This document shows positions 33,791-43,255 of a stretch of DNA of 64,000 bases, piece after piece. Position 1 is the first letter of the stretch, and every line of letters starts with the position of its first letter. The stretch is from NCBI RefSeq assembly GCF_030519655.1, contig NZ_JAUMIT010000005.1:268542-332541 (forward strand), in the 5' to 3' direction. A program made the translations under genes and the position numbers. Below the pieces are notes generated by a model that was not told where the DNA came from, did not search any database, and saw only the letters and a program-made list of their open reading frames with translations. The DNA is from Wenyingzhuangia gilva (GTDB lineage Bacteria; Bacteroidota; Bacteroidia; Flavobacteriales; Flavobacteriaceae).

Positions 33791-33839
33791 TAGGCTTTTA
33801 TTGAGTCTGATCTGTCGAAACAAAAACAGCTTATTTACA

Positions 33840-35462
33840 TTACACTTTTTTAAATACAGAGGTATAAAATATAAATCCAAAACCTAAAAATAACATCACA
33901 TGAAATATAATCAATCCGCTGTCAAAAGGAATGTACCAAGCATCACAAGGAGCTAAGCCAAACATACAGTCTTTGTCATAAACTTTTAATTCATTTCTTC
34001 CTATATATCTTACCAACCAAGCGCTTAGAATACCAAATAAAAAGTAAAGACATAAAAATCCTTCGTAAATCACATTTTTTGAAGGCTTTTTACGAATGTA
34101 TTTGTTCTTTTTCCAACCATCAATAGATTTGATATTAAATTTTGGAGTTCTAACAAATTCACTACGTTTACGTCTATGTCCTTCAATCACTGCACCAGAG
34201 TTGTTTAAAGACAATCCCATGGCAACACTAAAGAAGGTTAGAAAAGTTCTGATGTATTGTAAAAATCCTTTAAAACCAGATTTTTTTTGCACATGTTTAA
34301 ACATATACCAGTAACAAATAAAGAAAATAAGCGTACTGATTCCGAAAAAACTCATGGCTATAAAATAACCTTTAAAGTCTTCAAAATAGTTTTTAACATA
34401 TAACATAGGAACACTTAAAACTCCTACAATTAATACATTTAAAAACATAGTGCTATTTAAAAGATGCATTACACAGTGTGCTTTGGTTTTGAAAGATAAA
34501 TCAGAATGAATAATTTTTTTAAACATTTTCTGAAAATTTTCAGCCCCACCTTTGTTCCATCTAAATTGTTGAGATCTTGCAGCGCTAATCACTACAGGTA
34601 ATTCAGCTGGTGTTTCCACATCAACCAAATATTTAAATTGCCAACCTTTTAATTGTGCTCTATAACTTAAATCTAAATCTTCTGTTAAAGTATCTCCTTC
34701 CCAGTTACCAGCATCATAAATACATTCTTTTCTCCAAACCCCTGCAGTTCCATTAAAGTTGATAAAATGTCCTTTAGAGTTTCTACCCATTTGCTCTAAG
34801 GTAAAGTGAGCATCTAAGGCAAAAGCTTGAATTTTAGTTAATAAAGAATAGTTTCTGTTAATATGTCCCCATCGGGTTTGAACAACTCCAATTTTTTCAT
34901 CCTTAAAGTAAGGAATGGTTTTGTACAACCAATCAGCTTCAGGTAAGAAGTCAGAATCAAAAATGGCGATTAATTCCCCTTTAGCAATAGCCAATCCTTC
35001 TTTTAAAGCACCAGCTTTAAAACCTTGTCTATTGGTTCGAGTAATATGAATAATGTCTAAACCTGTTGCCGCAAGTTTATCAACCCTTTCTTTTGTTTTG
35101 ATCACGGTTTCATCCGTAGAATCATCTAAAACCTGAATTTCAAGTTTTTCTCTAGGATAGTCTAATAAAGCGATGTTTTTTAACAATCGTTTCATTACGT
35201 ATTTTTCGTTAAATACAGGAAGTTGTATGGTAACGTAAGGAATTTCATCAGGATTTGTTAAATCGAATTTAGCAGAACTGTCTAATCCTTTTCGATCTTT
35301 TTTCCTAGCCTTAAGGTAATTGAACAGTAAATTTAACTGTGCCAATGCATAAAAGAAAACCATTACTAACGAGACTAAATATATAATTAAAAGTATGCTA
35401 CTGATAATGTATATGATATCGTTAGTAGATTTTGAAAGCGTAAATAGTAAACCGTACAACAT
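33840..35462 (-). CDS. Membrane-bound family 2 glycosyltransferase (cellulose/mannan synthase-like)
   Basis: The 540-aa protein has an N-terminal membrane helix (about 16-42), a GT-A domain and four to five C-terminal helices. It shows the processive GT2 motifs: VLDDSTDET, FDSDFLPEADW (DxD), TEDLDLSYRAQLKGW (catalytic TED) and QQFRWNKGG (Q/RxxRW). This fits the CslA/mannan-synthase-like branch that polymerises and exports a beta-glycan. It starts one base inside the preceding GT2 stop. Confidence 0.87.
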   Translation of the reverse strand: MLYGLLFTLSKSTNDIIYIISSILLIIYLVSLVMVFFYALAQLNLLFNYLKARKKDRKGLDSSAKFDLTNPDEIPYVTIQLPVFNEKYVMKRLLKNIALLDYPREKLEIQVLDDSTDETVIKTKERVDKLAATGLDIIHITRTNRQGFKAGALKEGLAIAKGELIAIFDSDFLPEADWLYKTIPYFKDEKIGVVQTRWGHINRNYSLLTKIQAFALDAHFTLEQMGRNSKGHFINFNGTAGVWRKECIYDAGNWEGDTLTEDLDLSYRAQLKGWQFKYLVDVETPAELPVVISAARSQQFRWNKGGAENFQKMFKKIIHSDLSFKTKAHCVMHLLNSTMFLNVLIVGVLSVPMLYVKNYFEDFKGYFIAMSFFGISTLIFFICYWYMFKHVQKKSGFKGFLQYIRTFLTFFSVAMGLSLNNSGAVIEGHRRKRSEFVRTPKFNIKSIDGWKKNKYIRKKPSKNVIYEGFLCLYFLFGILSAWLVRYIGRNELKVYDKDCMFGLAPCDAWYIPFDSGLIIFHVMLFLGFGFIFYTSVFKKV

Positions 35463-36157
35463 TACTTGAAACTATATTTAAAAATCCAACTTAATATTTT
35501 AATTCCGGCAAAGATAGTTCCTTTTATCGTACCTGAAACTTTTGAAACCCCAATTCTTTTCTTATATCTAACTGGTACCTCAAGATAGTTAATTTTTTGT
35601 TTAAGAGCCTTTAATTGCATTTCAATTGTCCAACCGTAGGTCTTATCTTGCATGTTTAATTTTAGCAATGAATTGTATTTAATAGCTCTAAAAGGGCCTA
35701 AATCAGTGAATTTGGCATTAAAAATAATTTTCATAAGACTGCTTGCCAACCAATTTCCAAATATTTGTTGGGGAGTCATGGAATTTTTTTCTCTTCCTTG
35801 TTGATGTCTTGATCCTATCACAAAATCATAATTTTGTTCAATAATAGGAGTGACCAAATCAATCATTTCTTCTGGATAGTCGGAATAATCTCCATCTAAA
35901 AAAACAACAATATTTGGGTTGATATTGTTTTTAGCAATATAATCCAATCCTTTTAGGCAAGCATAACCATAACCTTTTTGTGTTTCTAATAAAACAGTAG
36001 CACCAGCTTTTTTTGCAACTTGCTCAGTATTATCGGTAGAATTGTTGTTAACTACTATAATGTAGTTGGCGATATCCTTAGGAATATCATGAATTACGTG
36101 AGCAATAGATTGCTCTTCATTATAAGCAGGAATAATCACTGCTATGGTGTTGTTCAT
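35462..36157 (-). CDS. Family 2 glycosyltransferase, polyprenyl-phosphate mannosyl/glucosyltransferase-like
   Basis: The 231-aa protein has the DPM1-like signature: AVIIPAYNEEQSIAHVI, VVNNNSTDNT, FLDGDYSDYPEEM (DxD), DFVIGSRHQQGREKNSMTPQ, and DLGPFRAIKYNSL. It should transfer one sugar to a polyprenyl phosphate carrier, the donor for the GT-C enzyme two genes downstream. It starts 28 bp after the iron-sulfur gene on the minus strand. Confidence 0.87.
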   Translation of the reverse strand: MNNTIAVIIPAYNEEQSIAHVIHDIPKDIANYIIVVNNNSTDNTEQVAKKAGATVLLETQKGYGYACLKGLDYIAKNNINPNIVVFLDGDYSDYPEEMIDLVTPIIEQNYDFVIGSRHQQGREKNSMTPQQIFGNWLASSLMKIIFNAKFTDLGPFRAIKYNSLLKLNMQDKTYGWTIEMQLKALKQKINYLEVPVRYKKRIGVSKVSGTIKGTIFAGIKILSWIFKYSFK

Positions 36158-36185
36158 ATAATTATGTAGTTGATATTTTATATGA

Positions 36186-37802
36186 TTAGGAATTCTTTTT
36201 TGTCATGCTAAGTAAGTCCATATCATTCCCCAAAAGTATATCATTTACTTGAGTTCTACTAATACCTGTATCAGAACCATTTTCTAATTTTAAAACTCCG
36301 CGAGGACATACGGCTGAACATATACCACAACCCACACAAGAGGAACGAACAATGTTCTGTCCCTTTTGAGCGTAAGCCCTAACATCAATTCCTTGTTCGC
36401 AATAAGTTGAACAATTTCCACAAGAAATACATTGTCCTCCGTTGGTTGTAATTCTGAATTTAGATTTAAAACGTTGCACAAATCCCATGTAAGCTGCTAA
36501 AGGACAACCAAACCTACACCAAACTCTGTTTCCCATAATAGGATAAAACCCTGTTCCAATAACTCCAGAAAAAATAGAACCTATAAAAAATCCATACCAA
36601 GTTTGTACATCATAAGCAGAAATACCAAAGGCAATTACTTTCCAACTTTCTATATGAGCGAAATATACATATAAGGTCAAGGCGGTCATTAAAGTAGCAA
36701 AGACCAGTACTCCATGTATCAACCAACGTTCTACTTTCCAAGAAAATAAAGATTTGTCAGACAATTGTCTGTAAGGATCTCCTAGAGTTTCTGCCAAACC
36801 ACCACATCCACAAACCCACGAACAATACCATCTTTTACCATAAAAATAAACCATAATTGGTACAATAATCACAGTTAAAGCAATTCCCCAAACGAGCATA
36901 AAAATTCCTAAATGCCCACTATTTAAAAGATTATTGATGTTATAATCAAAAAAGAAAGTATAGTTTAAAGGCCAAGCATTTTTAAAATCAAACCAAGGCT
37001 TGTTAAAGGCAACTAATATTTCAGGAATTAAAAATCCAAAGGCAATTTGAAAAAATAAAACTACTGTAGTTCTTAATAATTGATAACTATTGTGGCGATA
37101 TTTAATAAACATTCTAACAGCAAAAACAGTCATTACCGAGCAATACATTACTCCATATAAAAACCATTGACCAGCATCGTTTCCACTTAAAAACTGATTA
37201 ATTCCATTTACCGATAAAATAGGATTGATGATATAATTAGGAAAAAAGTAAAGCAACACATAAAAGGCCATAAAAAAGAAAGCGGTGATAAAACCAATGA
37301 TTCCTTTGTTGGTAGCACTGTGTTGAAAAATTCCGTTGTTTTTAATTCCTGCCGGACCTAATAATTTATAATTGGGGATAAAAATCATGAGACCACCAAG
37401 GATGGCAAATCCAAAAGTGATAAGAAACCAAAGCGTAGGGTGTTGTTTGTACCAACCAATTACAGAAGCTCTGGCCAAAGGATAAATAAAATCTTTAGAG
37501 GTTTTACTCCATTTAAGGTGAATGATTTTACTCCAATCTGTTTTTGGCTGACTTTTTTGATATTGATTTGATGCTTTTGCTTGATCAAGAATAATCTGTG
37601 ATAATTCCCAAGTACTCATTTGTTGATCAACAATTGCTTTTTGAGTATGGTTTATAAAATATTCACTTTTAATATTTTTACTTTGTATCCAGTTTTCATA
37701 AGTAGCTGTAGTTACTTTATGAGTTCCTGTAAAAACACTTCCTATAAAAAAGGCAAAACCTAAAAAAGTTAAAAAATATCCTATGTTTTTAATTGCTTTC
37801 AT
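36186..37802 (-). CDS. 4Fe-4S binding membrane protein of NapH/NosR type
   Basis: The 538-aa protein has about six membrane segments. Cysteine motifs follow: WVCGCGGLAETLGDPYRQ, WCRFGCPLAAYMGF, and two ferredoxin clusters CISCGNCSTYCEQGI and CVGCGICSAVCPRGV. This is the polyferredoxin type used for electron transfer to a periplasmic enzyme (NapH, NosR, CcoG relatives). It follows the FAD oxidoreductase on the minus strand; the two may form an electron chain for the arsenosugar/oxidation pathway or a separate reductase. Partner unknown. Confidence 0.85.
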   Translation of the reverse strand: MKAIKNIGYFLTFLGFAFFIGSVFTGTHKVTTATYENWIQSKNIKSEYFINHTQKAIVDQQMSTWELSQIILDQAKASNQYQKSQPKTDWSKIIHLKWSKTSKDFIYPLARASVIGWYKQHPTLWFLITFGFAILGGLMIFIPNYKLLGPAGIKNNGIFQHSATNKGIIGFITAFFFMAFYVLLYFFPNYIINPILSVNGINQFLSGNDAGQWFLYGVMYCSVMTVFAVRMFIKYRHNSYQLLRTTVVLFFQIAFGFLIPEILVAFNKPWFDFKNAWPLNYTFFFDYNINNLLNSGHLGIFMLVWGIALTVIIVPIMVYFYGKRWYCSWVCGCGGLAETLGDPYRQLSDKSLFSWKVERWLIHGVLVFATLMTALTLYVYFAHIESWKVIAFGISAYDVQTWYGFFIGSIFSGVIGTGFYPIMGNRVWCRFGCPLAAYMGFVQRFKSKFRITTNGGQCISCGNCSTYCEQGIDVRAYAQKGQNIVRSSCVGCGICSAVCPRGVLKLENGSDTGISRTQVNDILLGNDMDLLSMTKKNS

Positions 37803-37810
37803 TTATGTTT

Positions 37811-37888
37811 TAGTTGATGGTTGTCAGTTGTTGGTTTTTTGTATTGCAATAAATGCTATAGTAACTAAAAACCACAAACAAATAACTA
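37811..37888. repeat. Periodic imperfect inverted-repeat element (AGTTG/TGGTT type)
   Basis: The left arm repeats TAGTT/TGGTT/CAGTT/TGGTT words at 7-bp steps; the right arm carries their complements (AACTA, AACCA, AACAA). It lies in the 83-bp gap between the FAD oxidoreductase and 4Fe-4S genes. The same type occurs at 51679, 53331 and 56411. Confidence 0.55.
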
Positions 37889-39211
37889 GGCGAAAATTCG
37901 TTTCCAACTTTTCTTTTTTGCAGTTAAAGTAGTTCCATTTTCTGAGTTGAATTTTGTAATGATTTCCTCCTCATATTGTTTGTAAAACTCAGGATCAAAA
38001 TTGGCGTCTTTTAAATGTTCTAACACATATTCAATGCTTTTTTCTTCGGTTAACCATCTGTCAAATAGTTGATGTCTTAACCTTATACCCAAAGTATTGA
38101 TTCCAATAAATTTTCTTGAAATTTTATCAAAATTAAAATGCAAACACTTTTTACCATCTTTATGTTCCCAATAAAAACGAGCTTCATTTTCTTTAGGTAA
38201 TGCAGTAATCCATCCGTAGGTTTGATATTCAATATCAAAAAACTTAGCAGAGTTAAACCAATGTCCCGGACTGTATTTTGTGGGAATACCACAAATAGTT
38301 CTAGCAACGGTTTCTCCCATTATTCTACCTGTATACCAAACAGCTTCAATAGGTCTGCGTTCTCCAATAACAGATTGTTGCTCTGCACAATCTCCAATAG
38401 CATAAATATTAGGAATGTTGGTTTCTAAGTTTCTATTAACTAAAACACCTTTATCTGTTTTAATGTCTGAATTTTTTAAGAAAGAAATATTAGGACTTAC
38501 TCCGGCTGTTAATCCTACTAAATTACAAGAAATAGTTTCTCCTTTATCGGTAACAATGGCTTTTGCTCTTCCGTGTTCGTCTGATAAAATTTCTATTAAA
38601 TTGGTGTTTAAGCGTAAGTCTATGTGATGTTCTTTGATGTGCTTATTAATCATTTCAGACTCTTGAGCAGGTAACACTTTGTTCCAAAAGCTAGTTTCTC
38701 TTACTAAGAAGGTTACAGGAATATTTTTAGAAGCAAACATTTCAGCCATTTCAAAACCAATCAATCCACCCCCAACAATTACTGCTCTTTTACAATCTTT
38801 AGCGTAGCGGTTAATTTCATCTAAATCTTGTTTAGAATACATCCCCATCACTCCTTTTAAATTTTGTCCAGGCCATCCAAATTTATTGGGGGTAGAACCT
38901 GTGGCAATAATTAAATCATCAAAAGTAATTGTGGTATTATTGTTTAGCACTAATTTTTTTAATGTTGTGTCAATCTTTTGAACATATGCTTGAACTAATT
39001 CAATTCTGTTTTTCTTCCAAAACCAATTTTCGTAAGGTTGGGTGTGCTCAAATTTCATATGTCCCATAAAAACATACATCAAAGCAGTTCTAGAAAAGAA
39101 ATACTTGGTCTCTGATGAGATGATAGTAATGTGATAATCAGACTTTTTTCTGATGTGTCTTGCAGCAGTAACACCTGCAATTCCATTTCCTATAATAACT
39201 ACGTGCTTCAT
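37886..39211 (-). CDS. NAD(P)/FAD-dependent oxidoreductase
   Basis: The 441-aa protein (ATG 39211; frame begins 8 codons earlier) opens with the FAD-binding Rossmann motif VIIGNGIAGVTAARH. It has a second dinucleotide motif VIVGGGLIGFEMAEMF (NAD(P)H), the ATGSTPNKF signature and IYAIGDCAEQQS near the end of the FAD domain. No redox-active CxxC near the flavin, so it is of the NADH/nitrite-reductase or ferredoxin-reductase class. It is upstream of the 4Fe-4S gene on the minus strand and may supply its electrons. Confidence 0.85.
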   Translation of the reverse strand: MKHVVIIGNGIAGVTAARHIRKKSDYHITIISSETKYFFSRTALMYVFMGHMKFEHTQPYENWFWKKNRIELVQAYVQKIDTTLKKLVLNNNTTITFDDLIIATGSTPNKFGWPGQNLKGVMGMYSKQDLDEINRYAKDCKRAVIVGGGLIGFEMAEMFASKNIPVTFLVRETSFWNKVLPAQESEMINKHIKEHHIDLRLNTNLIEILSDEHGRAKAIVTDKGETISCNLVGLTAGVSPNISFLKNSDIKTDKGVLVNRNLETNIPNIYAIGDCAEQQSVIGERRPIEAVWYTGRIMGETVARTICGIPTKYSPGHWFNSAKFFDIEYQTYGWITALPKENEARFYWEHKDGKKCLHFNFDKISRKFIGINTLGIRLRHQLFDRWLTEEKSIEYVLEHLKDANFDPEFYKQYEEEIITKFNSENGTTLTAKKKSWKRIFA

Positions 39212-39333
39212 GTAGGTTTTTTTGTTAAGATACAATCTTTAGGTCGTAAAGAATTTTATAGACTTAATTTTTGAAACACATTTAGAACAATTTCAAATTA
39301 GGAATTGTTGATAGATGTTTTAGTTATGAAGTA

Positions 39334-40614
39334 TTACATTTTTACAGAGATTTCTTGATCCTTATCTAAATAAAGTTTTACGTATTTATTTTTTCCTTTG
39401 TAGGAAACCCTAATAATATAATCTCCCTTAAAACCTCTAACTTTTGCAGTCCCTATGTTGTTTGTATTTAGCAATTCTTGAGTGTTAAATTCTTTGCTAA
39501 AAGTCTTTATCCACTGTTTACCACAAGCAGTAGGTGTCCCATCATAATTAAACAAAGCCCAAGGTTTATTTCCTTTTTTATTGTTGTTAAAAGTCCAATG
39601 CCAAATTCCCTCTACCTTAGGGTGACTTAAATAAATCAACATAAATTGTTCTACAATTTGTTGTTTTTGTATGTCAGTATATCGAAATTTTGGTTGATCT
39701 CTTACTTCAAATTCTGTAGCTTGATAGGATAGATTAAATTCATCAAAATATTGAAGGCGTTTGTACATTTCTTCTGGAGAAACAAAACCATTTTTAATTC
39801 TTGACTGAAATCCAATACCTTCAATAGGTCCTCCTTCGTTGATAACTTCACGAATAATATCTTTATATTTTTTAGGTCTAGCGTAAGTATCTTTTGTGGT
39901 ACCTGATATAATTCTGTTTTCGTTGATATAAAGTTTAACCCCAGGTCTGTTGTATAATTTTCTATAATAATCAGCTCTTTTAAACCAATAGGTTACTAGG
40001 TTGTTAGGTGTTAAATCATTCGCTGCATGATTTTCTATAGGTTCATTTAAAACATCCCAAGCAGTAACATTCCATTTTTTAATACCGTGTTCTATGTGTT
40101 GTTCCATTAATGGAATTACTTTTGCGGCTTTTTCGGTATCACTCAAATCTTTGTTAGTGATAATTTCTTTTTCTTCTGATCGTAAAAATTTTAAACCATC
40201 ATATACAAGGGTATGTCCTCTCATAGTGATGTTATGTGCCGTAAACCATTCAGCTGCTATTTCTGATGCTTTTTCTTTTGGATTACCTCTTTGTTTTTGT
40301 TTCAATCCGTTTTCAAAACCAGCTGCATTAAATAAATTAGCAAAGTTTCTTTTGTAGATATCGGTATATTTAGAGGCCATAAAATCATCTTCTACAACTG
40401 CTCCAAATTGAAATTTATGTCTTACCAATTTTATATCTATTAAGGCATTTTTTAAAGGAAGGCCTTGCTCATTAAGTACATGAATGGTAATGTTATTTTT
40501 TCTATATAAATCTATTCTTTTTATTGCTTCTTCTTTCCATTGAGGACCTTGAGCTGTTATTGAGTTTGTAATCAATAAAAAAAAGAATAGCATTAAAGTA
40601 TTGATGATTTTCAT
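39334..40614 (-). CDS. GH10 endo-beta-1,4-xylanase-like secreted protein
   Basis: The 426-aa protein (ATG 40614) has a signal peptide (MKIINTLMLFFFLLITNSIT) and a GH10 barrel. The acid/base Glu191 is in WDVLNEP and the nucleophile Glu301 is in QATEFEV. Two conserved positions differ: RGHTLVYDG for RGHTLVWH and GIGFQSRI for GIGxQxH. These affect subsite -1, so substrate preference may be altered. An N-terminal 45-residue part (IHVLNEQGLPL) resembles a CBM-like strand. It sits between ArsM and the FAD gene; no polysaccharide utilisation genes are nearby. Confidence 0.85.
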   Translation of the reverse strand: MKIINTLMLFFFLLITNSITAQGPQWKEEAIKRIDLYRKNNITIHVLNEQGLPLKNALIDIKLVRHKFQFGAVVEDDFMASKYTDIYKRNFANLFNAAGFENGLKQKQRGNPKEKASEIAAEWFTAHNITMRGHTLVYDGLKFLRSEEKEIITNKDLSDTEKAAKVIPLMEQHIEHGIKKWNVTAWDVLNEPIENHAANDLTPNNLVTYWFKRADYYRKLYNRPGVKLYINENRIISGTTKDTYARPKKYKDIIREVINEGGPIEGIGFQSRIKNGFVSPEEMYKRLQYFDEFNLSYQATEFEVRDQPKFRYTDIQKQQIVEQFMLIYLSHPKVEGIWHWTFNNNKKGNKPWALFNYDGTPTACGKQWIKTFSKEFNTQELLNTNNIGTAKVRGFKGDYIIRVSYKGKNKYVKLYLDKDQEISVKM

Positions 40615-40715
40615 TTTAAGGGTATATGGGTTCTTATACAAATATCAAGAAATATAATTTAGAAAATACATGCAGGATTAGTTAGTGGAGTTTATTAGTT
40701 GATTTTTGTACCTGA

Positions 40716-41684
40716 TTAACAACACCCACCACCATCGTAATGATAGGTAGATTCTGAAAAGTAAATATCATCTCTGCCCAAATCTTTTAAAGCTTGAGCC
40801 GTTTTATCGCAAATGGCTAAAGGTTGATTTTTTAACAAAGTATGTCCTTTACCATCGTCAAAAAACGCTTGATCACCATAATAAATAGCTGCTTTTCCTG
40901 TAAATATACAAGGGCCGTCTTCTGGCATAGGATCTTTAATGGCTGCTACCTCAATAGACTCAATGTAGATTAGTTCTTCTGTAGGGTAATTTTTAGGATC
41001 TAAAATTCGGTAAGGTTTTCTAGCTCTAATTTCAATAGTTCCAAAACCTGCATCGGTTAACATTTTAACATATTCAGCTATAGGTAAACTACCACTTAAG
41101 CACAAAGCACGCAAACGTTCATCGTTACGTAAAGTGTCGTTCATAGGTTGTTCACAAGTAGGATCACTCATCACCAAACGACCATGCGGTTTTAAGACTC
41201 GGTACATTTCTGCAATGGCTTTTTTTAAATCGTCGGCTTTAAAAATATTGAATAAGCAGTTCTGTGCTGCCACATCAATAGAGTTGTCATCAACAGGTAA
41301 ATTTAAAGCATCTCCTTTTCTTAAATCGACAAATTCTTTATTGAACCATTTATTTTTTTCTTCGGCTTCTATAAAATTATTGGCTGATGCTTCTAACATT
41401 TCATCCACCACATCAATACCAATCACACCATTTTTTTGACGAGAAAAATAGGCGAATTGTAATAATTCCATTCCGCCACCAACACCAACATATAATATTT
41501 TTGGACTGCGAGATAAATCACGAGCATGCACTGTTGAACCACAACCGTAATTCATTTCTTGCATTATTTTTGGAATGGTTAAACCCGGTAATTCCCAAAT
41601 AGGATTGGTGGTGCAACATAAACCAACATCAGGGGTTAATGCTGCTTCTTTATATACGTTTTTGGTGGTTTCTAAGTAACTCAT
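40716..41684 (-). CDS. arsM: Arsenite methyltransferase of arsenosugar synthesis (ArsM)
   Basis: The 322-aa SAM methyltransferase has the motif ILYVGVGGGMELLQ for SAM binding, and cysteines in VGLCCTTNP, NYGCGS, AAQNCLFN, DPTCEQP and a C-terminal GGGCC that fit the arsenic-binding Cys set. It should methylate arsenite to dimethylarsenite, the start of arsenosugar synthesis. It lies 86 bp after the phosphorylase on the minus strand, with a periodic repeat in the gap. Confidence 0.87.
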   Translation of the reverse strand: MSYLETTKNVYKEAALTPDVGLCCTTNPIWELPGLTIPKIMQEMNYGCGSTVHARDLSRSPKILYVGVGGGMELLQFAYFSRQKNGVIGIDVVDEMLEASANNFIEAEEKNKWFNKEFVDLRKGDALNLPVDDNSIDVAAQNCLFNIFKADDLKKAIAEMYRVLKPHGRLVMSDPTCEQPMNDTLRNDERLRALCLSGSLPIAEYVKMLTDAGFGTIEIRARKPYRILDPKNYPTEELIYIESIEVAAIKDPMPEDGPCIFTGKAAIYYGDQAFFDDGKGHTLLKNQPLAICDKTAQALKDLGRDDIYFSESTYHYDGGGCC

Positions 41685-41699
41685 AAGTTTTGGGTTTTT

Positions 41700-41758
41700 C
41701 AGTTCTCAGTTTACAGTTTTTATTATTGTTTAAAGCTGTCTACTGAATACTGTATTAC
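41700..41758. repeat. Periodic imperfect inverted-repeat element (CAGT type)
   Basis: The left arm has CAGTT, TCAGT and ACAGT words at 7-bp steps; the right arm has ACTGA, ACTGT complements. It fills the gap between the phosphorylase and arsM genes. Confidence 0.5.
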
Positions 41759-41770
41759 AAATAGCTTTAA

Positions 41771-42586
41771 TTATAACTGCTCAATTAATTTGGTGAATAA
41801 AGTAATTAATTTTGGTTCTGCTTTGGCAGCCATTTCAAAAATTTCTGGAATGTTGATGGGATTTAAATTCATAGGATCACATTCATCTGTTAATACAGAA
41901 ATTGCAGCACAAGGCAATCCAATTTGATTGGCAACTATCACTTCTGGTACGGTACTCATTCCTACGGCATCGGCACCAATAATTTTTAAATATTTATATT
42001 CCGCCCTAGTTTCTAACTGAGGACCAACCACAGATGCGTACACTCCTTTGTGCAGATTGATGCTATTTTCTAGAGCAATATTTTCTAATTGTTGATTCAT
42101 ATTTTTGTTATAGGGAGCAGACATGTCCACAAAAATATTCCCAAATACTTTGGCGTTTTTAAAAGCTAGCGGAGAACCTCCTTGTAGATTGATATGATCT
42201 TCAATTAACATCAATTCTCCTTTGTTAAAGTTTAAATTGATGGCACCCGCAGCATTGGAAATCAATAAATGTTGTGCTCCTAAAGCCTTCATCACTCTTA
42301 TTCCGTAGGTTACTTCGTTAAAATTGTATCCTTCGTACAAATGAAAACGACCGTTCATTACCACAACTTCTTTGCCTGCCAGAGTTCCAAAAATCAATTT
42401 ACCTGCATGAGATTCTAAAGTAGCGGCTACAAAATGCGGTATATTGGTATAATCAATTTCATGAGTAATATTAATTTCATCGGTTAATTGTCCCAATCCA
42501 GTTCCTAAAACGATGGCAACTCGTGGAGTTTTTATTCCTTTTGATGTTAGAAAATCAACACTTTCTTGTATGTTTTGTAAAGTCAT
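41771..42586 (-). CDS. Purine nucleoside phosphorylase
   Basis: The 271-aa protein is a trimeric PNP: VAIVLGTGLGQL (phosphate site), HAGKL and GRFHLYEGY, and SNAAGAIN. Conserved GADAVGMSTVPEVI completes the base site. In the arsenosugar locus it would cleave the glycosidic bond of the adenosyl-arsenic intermediate to free the ribose. A normal role in purine salvage is possible as well. Its start shares one base with the preceding TIGR04282 gene stop. Confidence 0.88.
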   Translation of the reverse strand: MTLQNIQESVDFLTSKGIKTPRVAIVLGTGLGQLTDEINITHEIDYTNIPHFVAATLESHAGKLIFGTLAGKEVVVMNGRFHLYEGYNFNEVTYGIRVMKALGAQHLLISNAAGAINLNFNKGELMLIEDHINLQGGSPLAFKNAKVFGNIFVDMSAPYNKNMNQQLENIALENSINLHKGVYASVVGPQLETRAEYKYLKIIGADAVGMSTVPEVIVANQIGLPCAAISVLTDECDPMNLNPINIPEIFEMAAKAEPKLITLFTKLIEQL

Positions 42587-43194
42587 TATTTATAATCTTT
42601 TACATGATGAAATAAAAAAGAATCTTCTTCAATATCTTCTAACAAATCAATATCATTAAGTTCATCCAGTAGGGCAATTTCTTCTTCGGCAAAATCCAAT
42701 AAAGTATCTCTTAATACGGTGTCTGTTCCCCATTCTTTGTTTTGAAAAACATCAGTTCTAGGTTCTTCTAATCCTAATAAATAATAGCCACCATCTTCAG
42801 AAGGACCAATTACGGGTTGCTGTTTTACTTGATCAAAAGCATCTTCTATCATTTCTTGCGTTAAGGTATCTACATCACTACCAATCATCACAATTTCAAA
42901 GTATCCTGCACCGAACCCTTTAAAAAAAGCATCTTGCATTTTGGCTCCTAAATCCCCTTCAGCTTGAATCATTTTCATGTAATCTCCTTCATCCCAAAGA
43001 TCCTCAAATTCTATATCATCCGTGTAAAACACCCATTTATCAACCTCTAAATTTTTAGTAATTTGATGTGTGTGAATTAATAAATCTTTGTAAACGGCTA
43101 GGGCAATTTCATCAGAAGTATCTTTTGCCAATCTTGTTTTTACTTTTCCTAATTCGGGTTTTCGTGTGAATATAATTAAGAGTTGTTTGCTCAT
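42586..43194 (-). CDS. TIGR04282-type glycosyltransferase of arsenosugar synthesis
   Basis: The 202-aa protein starts LLIIFTRKPELGKVKTRLAK, the hallmark of the TIGR04282/DUF2064 family, which has a nucleotidyl/glycosyltransferase fold. The DxD-like IGSDVDTLT and PSEDGGYYLLGL are visible. Members cluster with ArsM and ArsS. It is likely the enzyme adding the glycosyl aglycone or a nucleotidyl step. The usual second enzyme (TIGR04283) is not visible here. Confidence 0.85.
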   Translation of the reverse strand: MSKQLLIIFTRKPELGKVKTRLAKDTSDEIALAVYKDLLIHTHQITKNLEVDKWVFYTDDIEFEDLWDEGDYMKMIQAEGDLGAKMQDAFFKGFGAGYFEIVMIGSDVDTLTQEMIEDAFDQVKQQPVIGPSEDGGYYLLGLEEPRTDVFQNKEWGTDTVLRDTLLDFAEEEIALLDELNDIDLLEDIEEDSFLFHHVKDYK

Positions 43195-43255
43195 TTTATA
43201 TGATATGTTTATTCGTTGAATTGTTCATTTGTTGAACTGAAAATCTGTTTTTTTA

